Source: DAOTYE01 sp034434915
GTDB taxonomy: Bacteria; Chloroflexota; Dehalococcoidia; Dehalococcoidales; RBG-16-60-22
NCBI GenBank assembly: GCA_034434915.1
Contig: DAOTYE010000048.1
Span: 1 to 35,590, forward strand
DNA length: 35,590 nt
Reading direction: 5' to 3'
The position numbers were made by a program, and so were the translations under genes. Under the pieces are notes generated by a model. That model saw nothing but the letters and a program-made list of their open reading frames with translations, made no database searches and was not told the origin of the DNA. Shown here one piece after another: positions 14,093-22,253 of this stretch (position 1 is the first letter of the stretch; every line of letters begins with the position of its first letter).

Positions 14093-15202
14093 ATGAAAAA
14101 AATTGTCGGAATCATAGTTATTTCTTTGGTCATTGTTTCACTGGCGCTGACCGCCTGTGCCAAACCAGCGCCAACTCCGTCACCATCGCCAGCACCCGCC
14201 CCTGCTCCCGCTCCGGCGCCGGCACAGCCCGCACAACCAATCAAATGGACCTTCCAGGCGGCATTCCCCGCCGGAGACCCGTGGTATGAAGATGCCGTAG
14301 AGATAATAAAGAAAAGAATCATGCCCGCCGCTGGAGGACGTCTGGTAATTGATATCTTCCCGGCTGGCGCAGTGGTGCCTGACACCCAGGAAGCTGACTC
14401 TCTGCGCACTGGCACACTGGATTACGCCTATACTGCCAACGGTTACAACAAGCACCTTAATCCCGCCTTCCCGCTCTTTGACCAGATGGCAGGCGGGTTG
14501 TCAACCACGCAGTTATACTACTGGCTGCAGGCGTACGGCGGCAATGAGCTGGCAGAAGCAGAATATGCTAAGTTTGATATCAAGTACCTCTGCTGCCAGC
14601 TAGGTCCCCCGGAAGACTTTGCTTACACTAAAGGGATTGAGCTCAAGACCCTGGACGATGTCAAGAAGCTCAAGATGCGCACTGCCGGTGTCGGCGGTGA
14701 AATCATGCAGAAGCTCGGTGCTTCTACTGTCTTCCTGCCGGGCGGAGAGCTTTACGAGTCCATGCAGAGAGGTGTCATCAACTCCTTTGAGTACAGTGGC
14801 GCGGCTTCTTTCTTGGATATGCACTTCAACGAAGTGGTCAGCCACCTCTATATCTCCTATTCCCGCGCCCCGTCAGACTCTAACGTGATGCTGGTAAGCA
14901 TGAAGTCATGGAATGCTCTCCCTGACGACCTCAAGTCTATCGTTCTCTGGATTCAGCGCGGCGCCCAGCAATTGACCTGGGAGCGCACCATACCCAGGAA
15001 CGGTGCGGCACTGCAGAAGATTAAGGAATACGGCATAAAGGTGGAGCGGCTCCCCAAGGAAATTGAGGACGCCGTCATCGCCACTGCCCAGGCATATTTT
15101 GATGCTGAGGTAGCCAAGTATGGACCTAACAGCCTGTATGCCAAGGTAGTCAAGTCCATGCGTGAATTCAAAGTGCTCTGCGAGGCTCAAGGCGTCTTCT
15201 AA
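14093..15202 (+). CDS. dctP: TRAP transporter solute-binding lipoprotein 2
   Basis: A 369-residue binding protein of a second TRAP system. The signal peptide ends LTAC (C22); a shorter Pro/Ser/Ala linker (23 to about 48) follows. The DctP fold shows AGGRLVIDIFPAGAVVPDTQE, LKTLDDVKKLKMR with R196 as the expected carboxylate-binding arginine, and FLPGGELYESMQRGVINSFEY. The GGELYESMQRG region resembles the TakP/FcbT1 branch (2-oxoacids, aromatic acids) more closely than the first DctP. AGAAGGAGA precedes the ATG. No catabolic gene stands next to this operon, so the substrate is open. Confidence 0.93.
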   Translation: MKKIVGIIVISLVIVSLALTACAKPAPTPSPSPAPAPAPAPAPAQPAQPIKWTFQAAFPAGDPWYEDAVEIIKKRIMPAAGGRLVIDIFPAGAVVPDTQEADSLRTGTLDYAYTANGYNKHLNPAFPLFDQMAGGLSTTQLYYWLQAYGGNELAEAEYAKFDIKYLCCQLGPPEDFAYTKGIELKTLDDVKKLKMRTAGVGGEIMQKLGASTVFLPGGELYESMQRGVINSFEYSGAASFLDMHFNEVVSHLYISYSRAPSDSNVMLVSMKSWNALPDDLKSIVLWIQRGAQQLTWERTIPRNGAALQKIKEYGIKVERLPKEIEDAVIATAQAYFDAEVAKYGPNSLYAKVVKSMREFKVLCEAQGVF

Positions 15203-15234
15203 AGAATAAGCCATCAAGCCCCGCCCTGAAATTC

Positions 15235-15269
15235 ACCCTCGCTTCGGGACACTTCCCCGGAGCGAGGGT
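15235..15269 (+). promoter_or_regulatory. Intercistronic hairpin between dctP and dctQ (operon 2)
   Basis: A 14-base-pair stem (15235-15248 with 15256-15269, one G-T pair) closes a 7-base loop, with no T-run behind it. It sits at the same place as the hairpin in operon 1, but its sequence is different. Confidence 0.7.
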
Positions 15270-15294
15270 CTCCCTGAAGATAATTTAGTGAGTA

Positions 15295-15810
15295 ATGCCA
15301 ACCATGAAGAAAACAATACAGGTCTGCGAGTCTATCAGCGAGTGGACCGGGAAAATCTCCATGTGGTTTTGCCTGTTCCTGGTGCTCCTGCTCAGCTGGG
15401 AAGTCTTCATGCGCTATGTCCTCAACAGACCAACTATCTATTCTTATGAAATCTCCACAATGATGGGAGTGACTATTGCCGTCGGTGGGCTGGCGTTTGC
15501 CCACAAATACCATGGCCACGTAAGAGTGGATGTTTTCTGGAAAAACTTCTCACCTAAAGGTAAAGCCATCGCTGATATTGTCAGCGCAGTGCTCTTTTTT
15601 TTCCCTTTCGTAACCGTTATCGTTTACATCTCCTGGAAATGGATGGTGCGCTCTTTTATAGAGAATGAGATACTCATCCAGACCTACCTTTATCCTCCTG
15701 CCTGGCCCATCAGGGCAGTGATGATGCTCGGTTTTCTGCTGTTTTTGCCTCAGGGGCTGGCTAAGCTTCTGCGTGACTGGCACATGGTAAGAACAGGTGA
15801 AGAGCTATGA
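15295..15810 (+). CDS. dctQ: TRAP transporter small permease DctQ 2
   Basis: A 171-residue four-helix membrane protein with the DctQ landmarks SWEVFMRYVLNRP and YHGHVRVDVFWKNFSPKG. The start may be ATG 15295 or ATG 15304; neither has a good ribosome site. Together with the strong hairpin upstream this suggests less DctQM than DctP. The stop codon overlaps the dctM start as ATGA. Confidence 0.93.
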   Translation: MPTMKKTIQVCESISEWTGKISMWFCLFLVLLLSWEVFMRYVLNRPTIYSYEISTMMGVTIAVGGLAFAHKYHGHVRVDVFWKNFSPKGKAIADIVSAVLFFFPFVTVIVYISWKWMVRSFIENEILIQTYLYPPAWPIRAVMMLGFLLFLPQGLAKLLRDWHMVRTGEEL

Positions 15811-17141
15811 TGACTCTCAGCCCGGAGATGGTCACCATCCTCATGCTGGGCGGCTTAATATTAACCGTTCTCACTGGCTTTCCCCTGGCAATGCCCATCG
15901 GCACCATCGCCATCGCGGTGGGCTTATTGGCTTTCGGCACGCCTGTTTTTGACCAGGTGTACCAGCAGATTTTTGCTATCCTGCATAACTATGTCCTTCT
16001 GGCGCTACCTCTATTTGTTTTCATGGGCGTGGTGCTGGAATATTCGCTCATCGCCGATAAAATGTATGACTCTCTTTTTCTGTTGTTTAGCGGTTTCAGG
16101 GGCGGGCTGGCAATCATCACCATCATCCTCGGCACGATTCTGGCCGCCTGCGTGGGCGTAATCACCGCTTCTGTCACCATGCTCACCACCGTAGCTTTGC
16201 CCGCCATGGTGAAACGGGGATATGACCGGAGTCTTGCCTGTGGTGTCATTTGCGCCGGCGGCTCGCTGGGCATACTCATTCCGCCCAGCGTGATGCTGGT
16301 CATCTACGGTCCCATGGCAAGGGTATCAGTAGGCAAGCTCTTCTTCGGAGCAATGGGACCCGGTGTTCTCCTAGCCCTGCTATACATCAGCTACGTGACC
16401 ATCCGCTGTTATCTGGACCCAAAGCTTGCGCCCACTGTGCCGCCGGAAGAAAGAGCCGTGCCGCTTTCCCGCAAGTTAAAGATGGTTTTTGTCTCCTTGG
16501 TTCCGCCGGCTTTCATTATTCTATCAGTTCTCGGTGTCATCTACATGGGTATCGCTCCGCCCACGGAAGCCGCGGCAATCGGTAGCTTCGCCGCGTTAAT
16601 CCTGACCATTGTCTACCGCCGCCTTACCTGGTCAACGCTGATTAAGATTCTGCGGCGTTCTTTAAATATCAGCAGTGTGGTGATGTTCATCGGCGCAGCC
16701 TCAGTTGCTTTTACCGGCGTATTTCTCAAAGCAGGTGGCGGGAAGGTAGTCCAGGAGGCAGTGCTGGCTACCCCCGGCGGACGCTGGGGCGTCTTTTTCA
16801 TGGTCATGTTCATCTACTTCATCCTGGGGTTTTTTATTGAATGGCTGGGCATATTTTTCATTATGGTGCCCATACTGGCGCCCATCGCACCCCTACTGGG
16901 TTTTGACCCCATCTGGTTTGGCATCATGATTTGCGTCAATCTACAGATGTCCTTTTTGACGCCACCGTATGCCTTCGCCATATTCGTCCTGCGCGGCGTG
17001 GCGCCGCCGGAACTCAGGATAAATTCCGCTGAGATAATCCGGGGAGTCTGGCCCTTCGTCATCCTTATCATTGTGGCACTGGCGCTGTGCATCACCTTCC
17101 CGGAGATAATCACCTGGCTTCCGAGCAAGATGATAAAGTAG
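15807..17141 (+). CDS. dctM: TRAP transporter large permease DctM 2
   Basis: A 444-residue DctM with 12 or more helices. The signature GGSLGILIPPSVMLVIYGPM lies around residue 150; GVITASVTMLTTVALPAMVKRGYD precedes it and FLTPPYAFAIFVLRG follows late. Large parts match the first DctM nearly residue for residue, including the LPSKMIK end. The start overlaps dctQ by four bases. The next gene is 170 bases further with its own promoter. Confidence 0.96.
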   Translation: MMTLSPEMVTILMLGGLILTVLTGFPLAMPIGTIAIAVGLLAFGTPVFDQVYQQIFAILHNYVLLALPLFVFMGVVLEYSLIADKMYDSLFLLFSGFRGGLAIITIILGTILAACVGVITASVTMLTTVALPAMVKRGYDRSLACGVICAGGSLGILIPPSVMLVIYGPMARVSVGKLFFGAMGPGVLLALLYISYVTIRCYLDPKLAPTVPPEERAVPLSRKLKMVFVSLVPPAFIILSVLGVIYMGIAPPTEAAAIGSFAALILTIVYRRLTWSTLIKILRRSLNISSVVMFIGAASVAFTGVFLKAGGGKVVQEAVLATPGGRWGVFFMVMFIYFILGFFIEWLGIFFIMVPILAPIAPLLGFDPIWFGIMICVNLQMSFLTPPYAFAIFVLRGVAPPELRINSAEIIRGVWPFVILIIVALALCITFPEIITWLPSKMIK

Positions 17142-17234
17142 CCCGCTAAAAGACATTTAGCTCAAATTCACTGATGCGCCGATACTGGTGCTCTCACCGC
17201 ACACTTCGCCTGCCAGAAAGAACAGCTCGCCGTA

Positions 17235-17263
17235 TTACTTTGCTGAATTTCGTATGTTACAAT
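17235..17263 (+). promoter_or_regulatory. Promoter of the thiol-redox cluster
   Basis: TGT plus TACAAT (17258-17263) forms an extended -10 element; TTACTT (17235-17240) 17 bases upstream is a poor -35. GGGAGGCGAG stands before the ATG at 17312. Confidence 0.45.
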
Positions 17264-17311
17264 TAATTGTAGAGGGTTAACGTCAAACATATAAAACTGA
17301 GGGAGGCGAGA

Positions 17312-17593
17312 ATGACTATTAGACACGTTAGCGGCAGGAAAAAAGGCAAAGTGATGCTCTATGCCCTGAGCACCTGCGTCTGGTGCCAGAAAACCAAGGA
17401 TTTGCTCAATAATCTGGGTGTGGACTACTCCTTCACCGATGTTGACCTCCTGTCAGAACCTGAAAAAAGTGATGCCAAGGAGCAAATAAAGAAATTCAAT
17501 CCCGCCTGCACCTTCCCCACTCTGGTGATAAACGACGACAAGTGCATTGTCGGCTATCAGGAAAGTAAAATCCGTGAGGCTCTCAAGCTGTGA
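17312..17593 (+). CDS. Glutaredoxin-like protein
   Basis: A 93-residue thioredoxin-fold protein with the active site C22-V-W-C25, the cis-proline motif TFPTLVI and the GY motif near the end (IVGYQESKIREAL). It reduces disulfides in the cytoplasm. The dithiol CxxC site, lack of a glutathione-dependent neighbour, and the four-base overlap (GTGA) with a ferredoxin:thioredoxin-reductase-like gene suggest that it receives electrons from that enzyme instead of glutathione; this is inferred from context. Confidence 0.92.
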   Translation: MTIRHVSGRKKGKVMLYALSTCVWCQKTKDLLNNLGVDYSFTDVDLLSEPEKSDAKEQIKKFNPACTFPTLVINDDKCIVGYQESKIREALKL

Positions 17594-18096
17594 GCACCGA
17601 GATAACATCAGATGAGGTGGTCCGGCTTTATGACAGACTACGGAAGGAAGCAGAATCTGCCGGCTACCACCTCAATCCAGACAGGGAAAGAACCAAAGCC
17701 CTGATAAAAGGCTTGCTGGTCAATGAAAAGAGGTATGGCTACTGGTCCTGCCCCTGCCGTCTGGCTTCAGGCAATAAAGAGGAAGACCTTGACATCATCT
17801 GCCCCTGTGATTACCGCGACCCAGACCTTACCGCTTACGGCACATGCTATTGCGGGCTGTATGTCTCTCAGGCGGTGGTGAGGGGTGAAAAACAGATTGT
17901 TTCCATTCCTGAGCGCAGACCTCCGCCTGAAGAAAGAAGGAGAAGAAAGATGCAGGTACAGAAAACCGGAACATCCTCACTGCCTCTGCCGGTCTGGCGC
18001 TGCTCGGTCTGTGGTTATCTGTGTGCCCGGGAAGAACCGCCGGAAGTATGCCCCATCTGCAAAGCCAGAAAAGAGCGGTTCATTCAGTTCATGTAA
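17590..18096 (+). CDS. FTR catalytic subunit fused to a rubredoxin-like domain
   Basis: The N-terminal half (1 to about 108) is the catalytic subunit of ferredoxin:thioredoxin reductase: C54-P-C56, C71-P-C73 and C86-Y-C88. By analogy with the cyanobacterial enzyme, C56 and C88 form the active disulfide and C54, C71, C73 and C86 bind the 4Fe-4S cluster. Plant-type enzymes have CPC-x16-CPC-x8-CHC; here the spacers are 14 and 12 and the CHC histidine is tyrosine. After a basic Pro/Arg-rich linker (109-130) comes a rubredoxin-like domain, WRCSVCGYLC and VCPICKARK (C138, C141, C154, C157). It starts at GTG, overlapping glutaredoxin, and has no variable subunit nearby. Confidence 0.88.
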   Translation: MSTEITSDEVVRLYDRLRKEAESAGYHLNPDRERTKALIKGLLVNEKRYGYWSCPCRLASGNKEEDLDIICPCDYRDPDLTAYGTCYCGLYVSQAVVRGEKQIVSIPERRPPPEERRRRKMQVQKTGTSSLPLPVWRCSVCGYLCAREEPPEVCPICKARKERFIQFM

Positions 18097-18170
18097 ATGC
18101 GCTGGTGATGAGACAAAAGTCGCTGACAGCCCGGCAGGTCTTGCCTAAACTGAAAAAGTAAAAGAAACTT

Positions 18171-18350
18171 ATGAAGAGCAGAGTAATTATCGGAGTTACT
18201 GCCGGAGCCATTATCGGCATGGTTTTAGGATATCTCGCCAGTCAGGGTAATGCCGGCGCAAGCATAAGAGGCGTATTTATTGGAGGCGTCATCGGCGTCA
18301 TTGTGGGTGTTTTCTTCATGTCTCTGTTTTCCCGCTCCGCTGATTCCTAG
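18171..18350 (+). CDS. Small membrane protein with glycine-zipper helices
   Basis: A 59-residue protein from ATG 18171 to TAG 18350. It has two hydrophobic helices rich in Gly and small residues (VIIGVTAGAIIGMVLGYLA and GVFIGGVIGVIVGVFFMSLF) joined by a short polar turn, SQGNAGASIR. Glycine zippers of this kind pack tightly in membranes. The ribosome site is weak. It lies on the strand of, and between, the FTR and ferredoxin genes. I do not recognise a named family. Confidence 0.6.
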   Translation: MKSRVIIGVTAGAIIGMVLGYLASQGNAGASIRGVFIGGVIGVIVGVFFMSLFSRSADS

Positions 18351-18486
18351 GCGGGCTCATCCGCCGCTCGCTCATCAGGACGCAAAGTCTGACTCTAACC
18401 TGATAGCGATTTTGTGAAGGGGCTGGAGGCATAAAAACCAGGGAACGCGGAGAAGTAGTAATGCTTTGCTGGGGGGAGGCTTTCAT

Positions 18487-18675
18487 ATGAAAGAAGTGGT
18501 AATTATCAATGAAGCACTCTGTCAGGGGTGCGGGTCATGCGTTGATATGTGCCCACAGCAGATTCTGTACATAGACCCAAAAACGAATACCGCCAGGGTA
18601 ACTGACCACGCCCGCTGTGACCGCAGACGGGGCTGTGAAAAAGTCTGCCCGGTGAGAGCCATTAAAATACTTTAG
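18487..18675 (+). CDS. 4Fe-4S ferredoxin-type protein
   Basis: A 62-residue protein. The first cluster motif is complete, C12-x2-C15-x2-C18-x3-C22-P. The second has only C44, C50 and C54-P, one cysteine short of the ferredoxin pattern, so it may hold one 4Fe-4S cluster, or a 3Fe-4S in the second site. I chose ATG 18487 over an ATG 21 bases upstream because GGGGGGAGG lies at a suitable distance. It may donate electrons to the FTR-like enzyme upstream. Confidence 0.88.
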   Translation: MKEVVIINEALCQGCGSCVDMCPQQILYIDPKTNTARVTDHARCDRRRGCEKVCPVRAIKIL

Positions 18676-18688
18676 AGGAAGCAGAAAA

Positions 18689-18871
18689 ATGCCAATCTAC
18701 GAATACGAATGTGAGAAATGCGGCAATAAATTTGAGGAACGGCGAAGCGTCAAAGACTGTGATGCCGAACTTAAATGCCCGAAGTGCGGGGAGCATGACA
18801 CCAAACGGGTATTCACCGCCGCCAGCACCGCCATCTTGGGCAGTTGCAGCGCGTCCTTCGGGTCCACCTGA
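18689..18871 (+). CDS. FmdB-type zinc-ribbon protein
   Basis: A 60-residue protein beginning MPIYEYECEKCGNKFEE, the hallmark of the FmdB family of small zinc ribbons, with C8-x2-C11 and C30-x2-C33 as the metal site. The C-terminal tail (TAASTAILGSCSASFGST) is low in complexity. The family name comes from a gene near formamidase operons; the molecular role is not known. It follows the ferredoxin gene by 13 bases with its own AGAGGAAG site. Confidence 0.9.
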   Translation: MPIYEYECEKCGNKFEERRSVKDCDAELKCPKCGEHDTKRVFTAASTAILGSCSASFGST

Positions 18872-18931
18872 GGACCAAAGTGGTGAGGCAGTTGCCCCAC
18901 AAAACGGGAAAATTTCTTCGTAGATGACTTT

Positions 18932-18957
18932 TTCACCTGACACGTGAAGTGTTTTTC
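18932..18957 (+). terminator. Weak intrinsic terminator after the redox cluster
   Basis: TTCAC (18932-18936) pairs with GTGAA (18944-18948), followed by GTGTTTTTCTC. The stem is short, so the call is tentative, but the position after the last gene of the cluster fits. Confidence 0.35.
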
Positions 18958-18984
18958 TCTCTAGTAAGTGGTGCAGTTTTACCA

Positions 18985-18990
18985 TATAAT
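18985..18990 (+). promoter_or_regulatory. -10 element of the osmF-like operon
   Basis: A perfect TATAAT 32 bases before the GTG start of the binding protein, with AAGGAGAG between them. No clear -35 is seen, which may mean that an activator is needed. Confidence 0.4.
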
Positions 18991-19022
18991 CTTAAACCGG
19001 ATGGATAAAAGGAGAGACTGCC

Positions 19023-19946
19023 GTGAAAAAAAGGTTTCTATTGCTCATGACGGTTCTGGCGATAGTGCTCACCGCCTGCAGTGGCGCAGGTGGAGGCAAA
19101 GGTCCCATCACCATCGGCTCCAAGATTGACACTGAAGGCGCGCTCCTCTCCCAGATGATGATTCTCATGCTCCGGGCTAACGGCTTTGAGGTCATTGATA
19201 AGTCTTCCTTCGGTCCCACCAGCGTGGTCAAGAAAGCACTGGAAACCGGCGAACTTGACATGTACCCTGAGTACACCGGCAACGGCGCCTTCTTCTTTGA
19301 TGAGACTGAATCTGACGTCTGGAATGACGCTCAGAAAGGCTACGCCCGGGTAAAACAGCTTGATTTGGAAAAGAACAACATCGTCTGGCTCAAGCCTGCT
19401 CCGGCGAACAATACCTGGGCAATTGCTGTGCCCAAAACCCTTGCGGATAAGGAGAATCTGAAGACGCTGGATGACTTCGCCGCCTACGTCAACCGTGGCG
19501 GTTATGTCAAGCTAATCGGCTCCGAGGAGTTTGTCACCAGCCCGGTGGCTCTCCCCAGGTTCCAGCAGGTATATGGCTTCACCCTCAAGCAGAACCAGCT
19601 TCTCACCGTCTCCAGTGGCGATACCGCGCAGACAGAGAAAGCGGCTTATGAGGGTACTGACGGCGTCAATGCGGCGATGGCATACGGCACTGATGGCGGT
19701 CTCAGCGCCTTCGGGCTGGTGGTACTTGAAGACCCGAAAGGTGCTCAGCCGGTCTATGAGCCTGCCCCCAGGGTCCGCGGGGAAATCATGGAGAAATATC
19801 CTGAAATCGCCGGTATCCTGGACCCGGTATTTCAATCTCTGAGCCTGGAAACGCTCCAGACCCTCAACGCAAAAATCGCTGTGGAAGGGCGCAACGCCGC
19901 TGACGTGGCGCAGGAATATCTCACCAGCAAGGGATTTCTGAAATAA
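19023..19946 (+). CDS. osmF: OsmF/OpuBC-type quaternary-amine-binding lipoprotein
   Basis: The binding protein of an osmoprotectant-type ABC importer, 307 residues. The lipoprotein signal ends LTAC (C19). The core shows ITIGSKIDTEGALLSQMM, FGPTSVVKKALETGELDMYP and EYTGNGAFFF, the signature of the glycine-betaine/choline-binding OpuAC-type family, and closely recalls E. coli OsmF (YehZ). The gene order behind it (large permease, ATPase with CBS domains, small permease) equals osmF-yehYXW. E. coli OsmF has low affinity for betaine, so the true ligand here is uncertain. GTG start with AAGGAGAG upstream. Confidence 0.9.
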   Translation: MKKRFLLLMTVLAIVLTACSGAGGGKGPITIGSKIDTEGALLSQMMILMLRANGFEVIDKSSFGPTSVVKKALETGELDMYPEYTGNGAFFFDETESDVWNDAQKGYARVKQLDLEKNNIVWLKPAPANNTWAIAVPKTLADKENLKTLDDFAAYVNRGGYVKLIGSEEFVTSPVALPRFQQVYGFTLKQNQLLTVSSGDTAQTEKAAYEGTDGVNAAMAYGTDGGLSAFGLVVLEDPKGAQPVYEPAPRVRGEIMEKYPEIAGILDPVFQSLSLETLQTLNAKIAVEGRNAADVAQEYLTSKGFLK

Positions 19947-19971
19947 TCCCCTGGTGAAAGTCAGGGATGGC

Positions 19972-21153
19972 ATGATTTTCCTCCGGGCAAAACCGGACAG
20001 CGTCGCTATTACGGGAGCAGTCATCGGTCTTTGGTCTCTCCTGCCCGGCTGGCTCACCCTGAAGCCGAGCCGCATCGCCACCGGGACGAGCCTGAGCCTG
20101 TGGGACAGCTTCACCTTGCCCGGCGCCCTCAGCATCATATTTCTCTGGCTGGTATGTTTCAGTTTTTCCTTCCGCCTGAAAAACGAGCGCCTGGCGCTCC
20201 TCACCGGCATCTGCGCCAACCTTATCGCTATCGCCAGTTTCCTGATGGCTGGACTATCGGCAGAGCGCTTGCTTGCAGGGGAAGAGGCAACCGCACGCGT
20301 ATCGCTTGGCGCTGGCATCTGGCTGACGTTAATCGCCACATACATTGTCATCTTTGCCGCCCGCCAGAAGCTGGGGCAATCGCCTCTCTGGAAAAACCTC
20401 GTTTCCTGGAGCGGTCTGGCGGTCATCATCTTTCTCTTTGCCTCCGGCTGGCTCAATGAACTCTCCATCGTGAGGGAGTTCCTTGACCGTGAAGCCCGCT
20501 TTATGCAGGAGCTAGTTCATCACGTGATGCTGGTGGGTGTCAGCGTTTCCATCGGTGGGGTGCTAGGCATCATGCTCGGCATCTGGGCAACACGGAGCGG
20601 CGCCGCGGAGAAGCCTGTTTTCTTCTTCAGCAATATCACTCAGACCATCCCCAGTTTAGCCCTCTTCGGACTGCTCATCGCCCCACTCTCCATTCTTTCG
20701 TTTACCTTCCCCACCCTGCGTGAGCTTGGTATCAGAGGTGTAGGTGATACCCCCGCCATCATCGCCCTCATCATTTATTCGCTCCTGCCCGTTGTGCGCA
20801 ATACCTATGTCGGTCTGAAACAGGTACCGCCAGCGGTGATAGACGCCGGGAGAGGCATGGGGATGAGCAGAGGTCAAATCTTCCGCCGCGTGGAAATGCC
20901 CCTCGCCGCCCCGATTGTCCTGGAAGGAGTGCGCACCGCCACGGTGCAATCGGTGGGGCTTGCCGCGGTGGCAGCCCTCATCGGCGCGGGCGGGCTCGGG
21001 TGGTTTATTTTCCAGGGACTGGGACAGGCGGCGAGCGACCTCATCCTGCTCGGCGCTCTGCCCATCATCATTTTAGCCATCATCGCGGACATCATTATGC
21101 GCACCATTGTTCGGCTGGCAACGCCAAAAGGCGTAGCCGGAGAAACGCCATGA
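19972..21153 (+). CDS. yehY: ABC permease, YehY-like
   Basis: The larger permease, about 393 residues. The N-terminal half (to about 165) holds five or so helices not found in the shorter partner, as in YehY. The C-terminal half has the binding-protein-dependent transport fold: SITQTIPS-type stretch SNITQTIPSLALFGLLIAP, then the cytoplasmic loop DAGRGMGMSRGQIFRRVEMPLA (EAA loop) and IGAGGLG. I prefer ATG 19972, which has AGGGA five bases upstream, to GTG 19954, which has none. The end overlaps the ATPase start as ATGA. Confidence 0.9.
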   Translation: MIFLRAKPDSVAITGAVIGLWSLLPGWLTLKPSRIATGTSLSLWDSFTLPGALSIIFLWLVCFSFSFRLKNERLALLTGICANLIAIASFLMAGLSAERLLAGEEATARVSLGAGIWLTLIATYIVIFAARQKLGQSPLWKNLVSWSGLAVIIFLFASGWLNELSIVREFLDREARFMQELVHHVMLVGVSVSIGGVLGIMLGIWATRSGAAEKPVFFFSNITQTIPSLALFGLLIAPLSILSFTFPTLRELGIRGVGDTPAIIALIIYSLLPVVRNTYVGLKQVPPAVIDAGRGMGMSRGQIFRRVEMPLAAPIVLEGVRTATVQSVGLAAVAALIGAGGLGWFIFQGLGQAASDLILLGALPIIILAIIADIIMRTIVRLATPKGVAGETP

Positions 21154-22253
21154 TACGCCTGGAGAACGTAACCAAGCGATTCGGGGACACCATCGCGGTG
21201 GACAATCTTTCTTTTGAAGTCAATCAAGGAGAAGTCTGTGTGCTCATCGGACCGTCCGGCTGTGGCAAGACGACCACCCTGCGCATGATTAACCGCATGA
21301 CCGAGCCCACCTCCGGGCGCATCTTCATAAACGGCAAAGACACGAGCACTGAGAAGCCTGAGGTCCTGCGCCGTGCCATCGGCTACGCCATTCAAAGCGT
21401 GGGGCTTTTCCCCCACCTGACCGTGGCGCGGAACATCGCCACCGTGCCAGAGCTCCTGCACTGGGATGAAAAACGCATTGCCCGGCGGGTAGAGGAACTG
21501 CTTTTGCTGGTGGGGTTAAACCCGGCGCAGTATGCCCGGAAGTATCCGCACCAGCTTTCCGGCGGGGAGGCACAGCGCATCGGGGTGGCAAGAGCCCTCG
21601 CCGCTGACCCTTCCGTCCTGCTCATGGATGAGCCGTTCGGGGCGGTGGACCCTCTCACCCGGGAGCGACTTCAGACGCAGTTCGCCCGCATCCAGCAGGA
21701 GCTTAAGAAGACGGTCATCATGGTGACCCACGACCTTGATGAAGCCATCAGGCTTGCTGACCGCATCGCCATCATGAAGTCCGGCAGGCTGGTGCAGTAT
21801 GATACGCCTGAAGCTCTGCTGACCAAGCCGGCAAACAAGTTCGTCCACGACTTCGTGGGCACAGACCGGGCGCTCAAACGTCTCTCCCGTCTGCCCATTA
21901 TGCCTTATGTCCGGCAGGCGCCTTCAGTCACCATGAACGCTACCATGGATGAGGTTGAAGCCGTCTGCCGGCATTGCCAGTGGGTCTGGGTAGTCAATGA
22001 CCAGAAGCGATTGCTGGGCTGGCTTGACCGGGGGAGCATTCCCAGTGCTTCCTCGGTTAGTGATGTAATCGTGCGGGGTACTCCTGAGGAAATCGCCGTG
22101 ACCGGCAAAGCTACCCTGCGGGAAGCGCTATCACGGATGCTCGGCCAGGGACTGAGGAGCATCCCCGTGGTTGATGAAATGGGAATCTTGCTGGGAGAAA
22201 TAACTCTGCGTGATATAGAAATGGCAACTGCCGGGACTGATACCGCGCCATGA
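21150..22253 (+). CDS. yehX: ABC ATPase with CBS domains, YehX-like
   Basis: The ATP-binding subunit, 367 residues. Walker A is GPSGCGKTT (34-42), the signature is LSGGEAQR (about 136-143, with Glu-Ala in place of the usual Gln-Gln) and Walker B is VLLMDEPFGAVD (about 156-167), followed by MVTHDLDEA. After about 245 come two CBS-like repeats, the second reading LREALSRMLGQGLRSIPVVDE, as in osmoregulatory transporters where they sense ionic strength. The start at 21150 is coupled to the upstream permease by ATGA, and the stop to the next permease in the same way. Confidence 0.93.
   Translation: MIRLENVTKRFGDTIAVDNLSFEVNQGEVCVLIGPSGCGKTTTLRMINRMTEPTSGRIFINGKDTSTEKPEVLRRAIGYAIQSVGLFPHLTVARNIATVPELLHWDEKRIARRVEELLLLVGLNPAQYARKYPHQLSGGEAQRIGVARALAADPSVLLMDEPFGAVDPLTRERLQTQFARIQQELKKTVIMVTHDLDEAIRLADRIAIMKSGRLVQYDTPEALLTKPANKFVHDFVGTDRALKRLSRLPIMPYVRQAPSVTMNATMDEVEAVCRHCQWVWVVNDQKRLLGWLDRGSIPSASSVSDVIVRGTPEEIAVTGKATLREALSRMLGQGLRSIPVVDEMGILLGEITLRDIEMATAGTDTAP

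Noticed and set aside
18370..18410. Sequence like the core of a c-di-GMP-I (GEMM) riboswitch: GGACGCAAAG and CTAA inside an ATCAGG/CCTGAT stem, upstream of the ferredoxin gene.
   Set aside because: The conserved 5' GCAAACC part, the GAAA tetraloop and the 3' GGGUUGCC part are missing, so the full aptamer cannot form.
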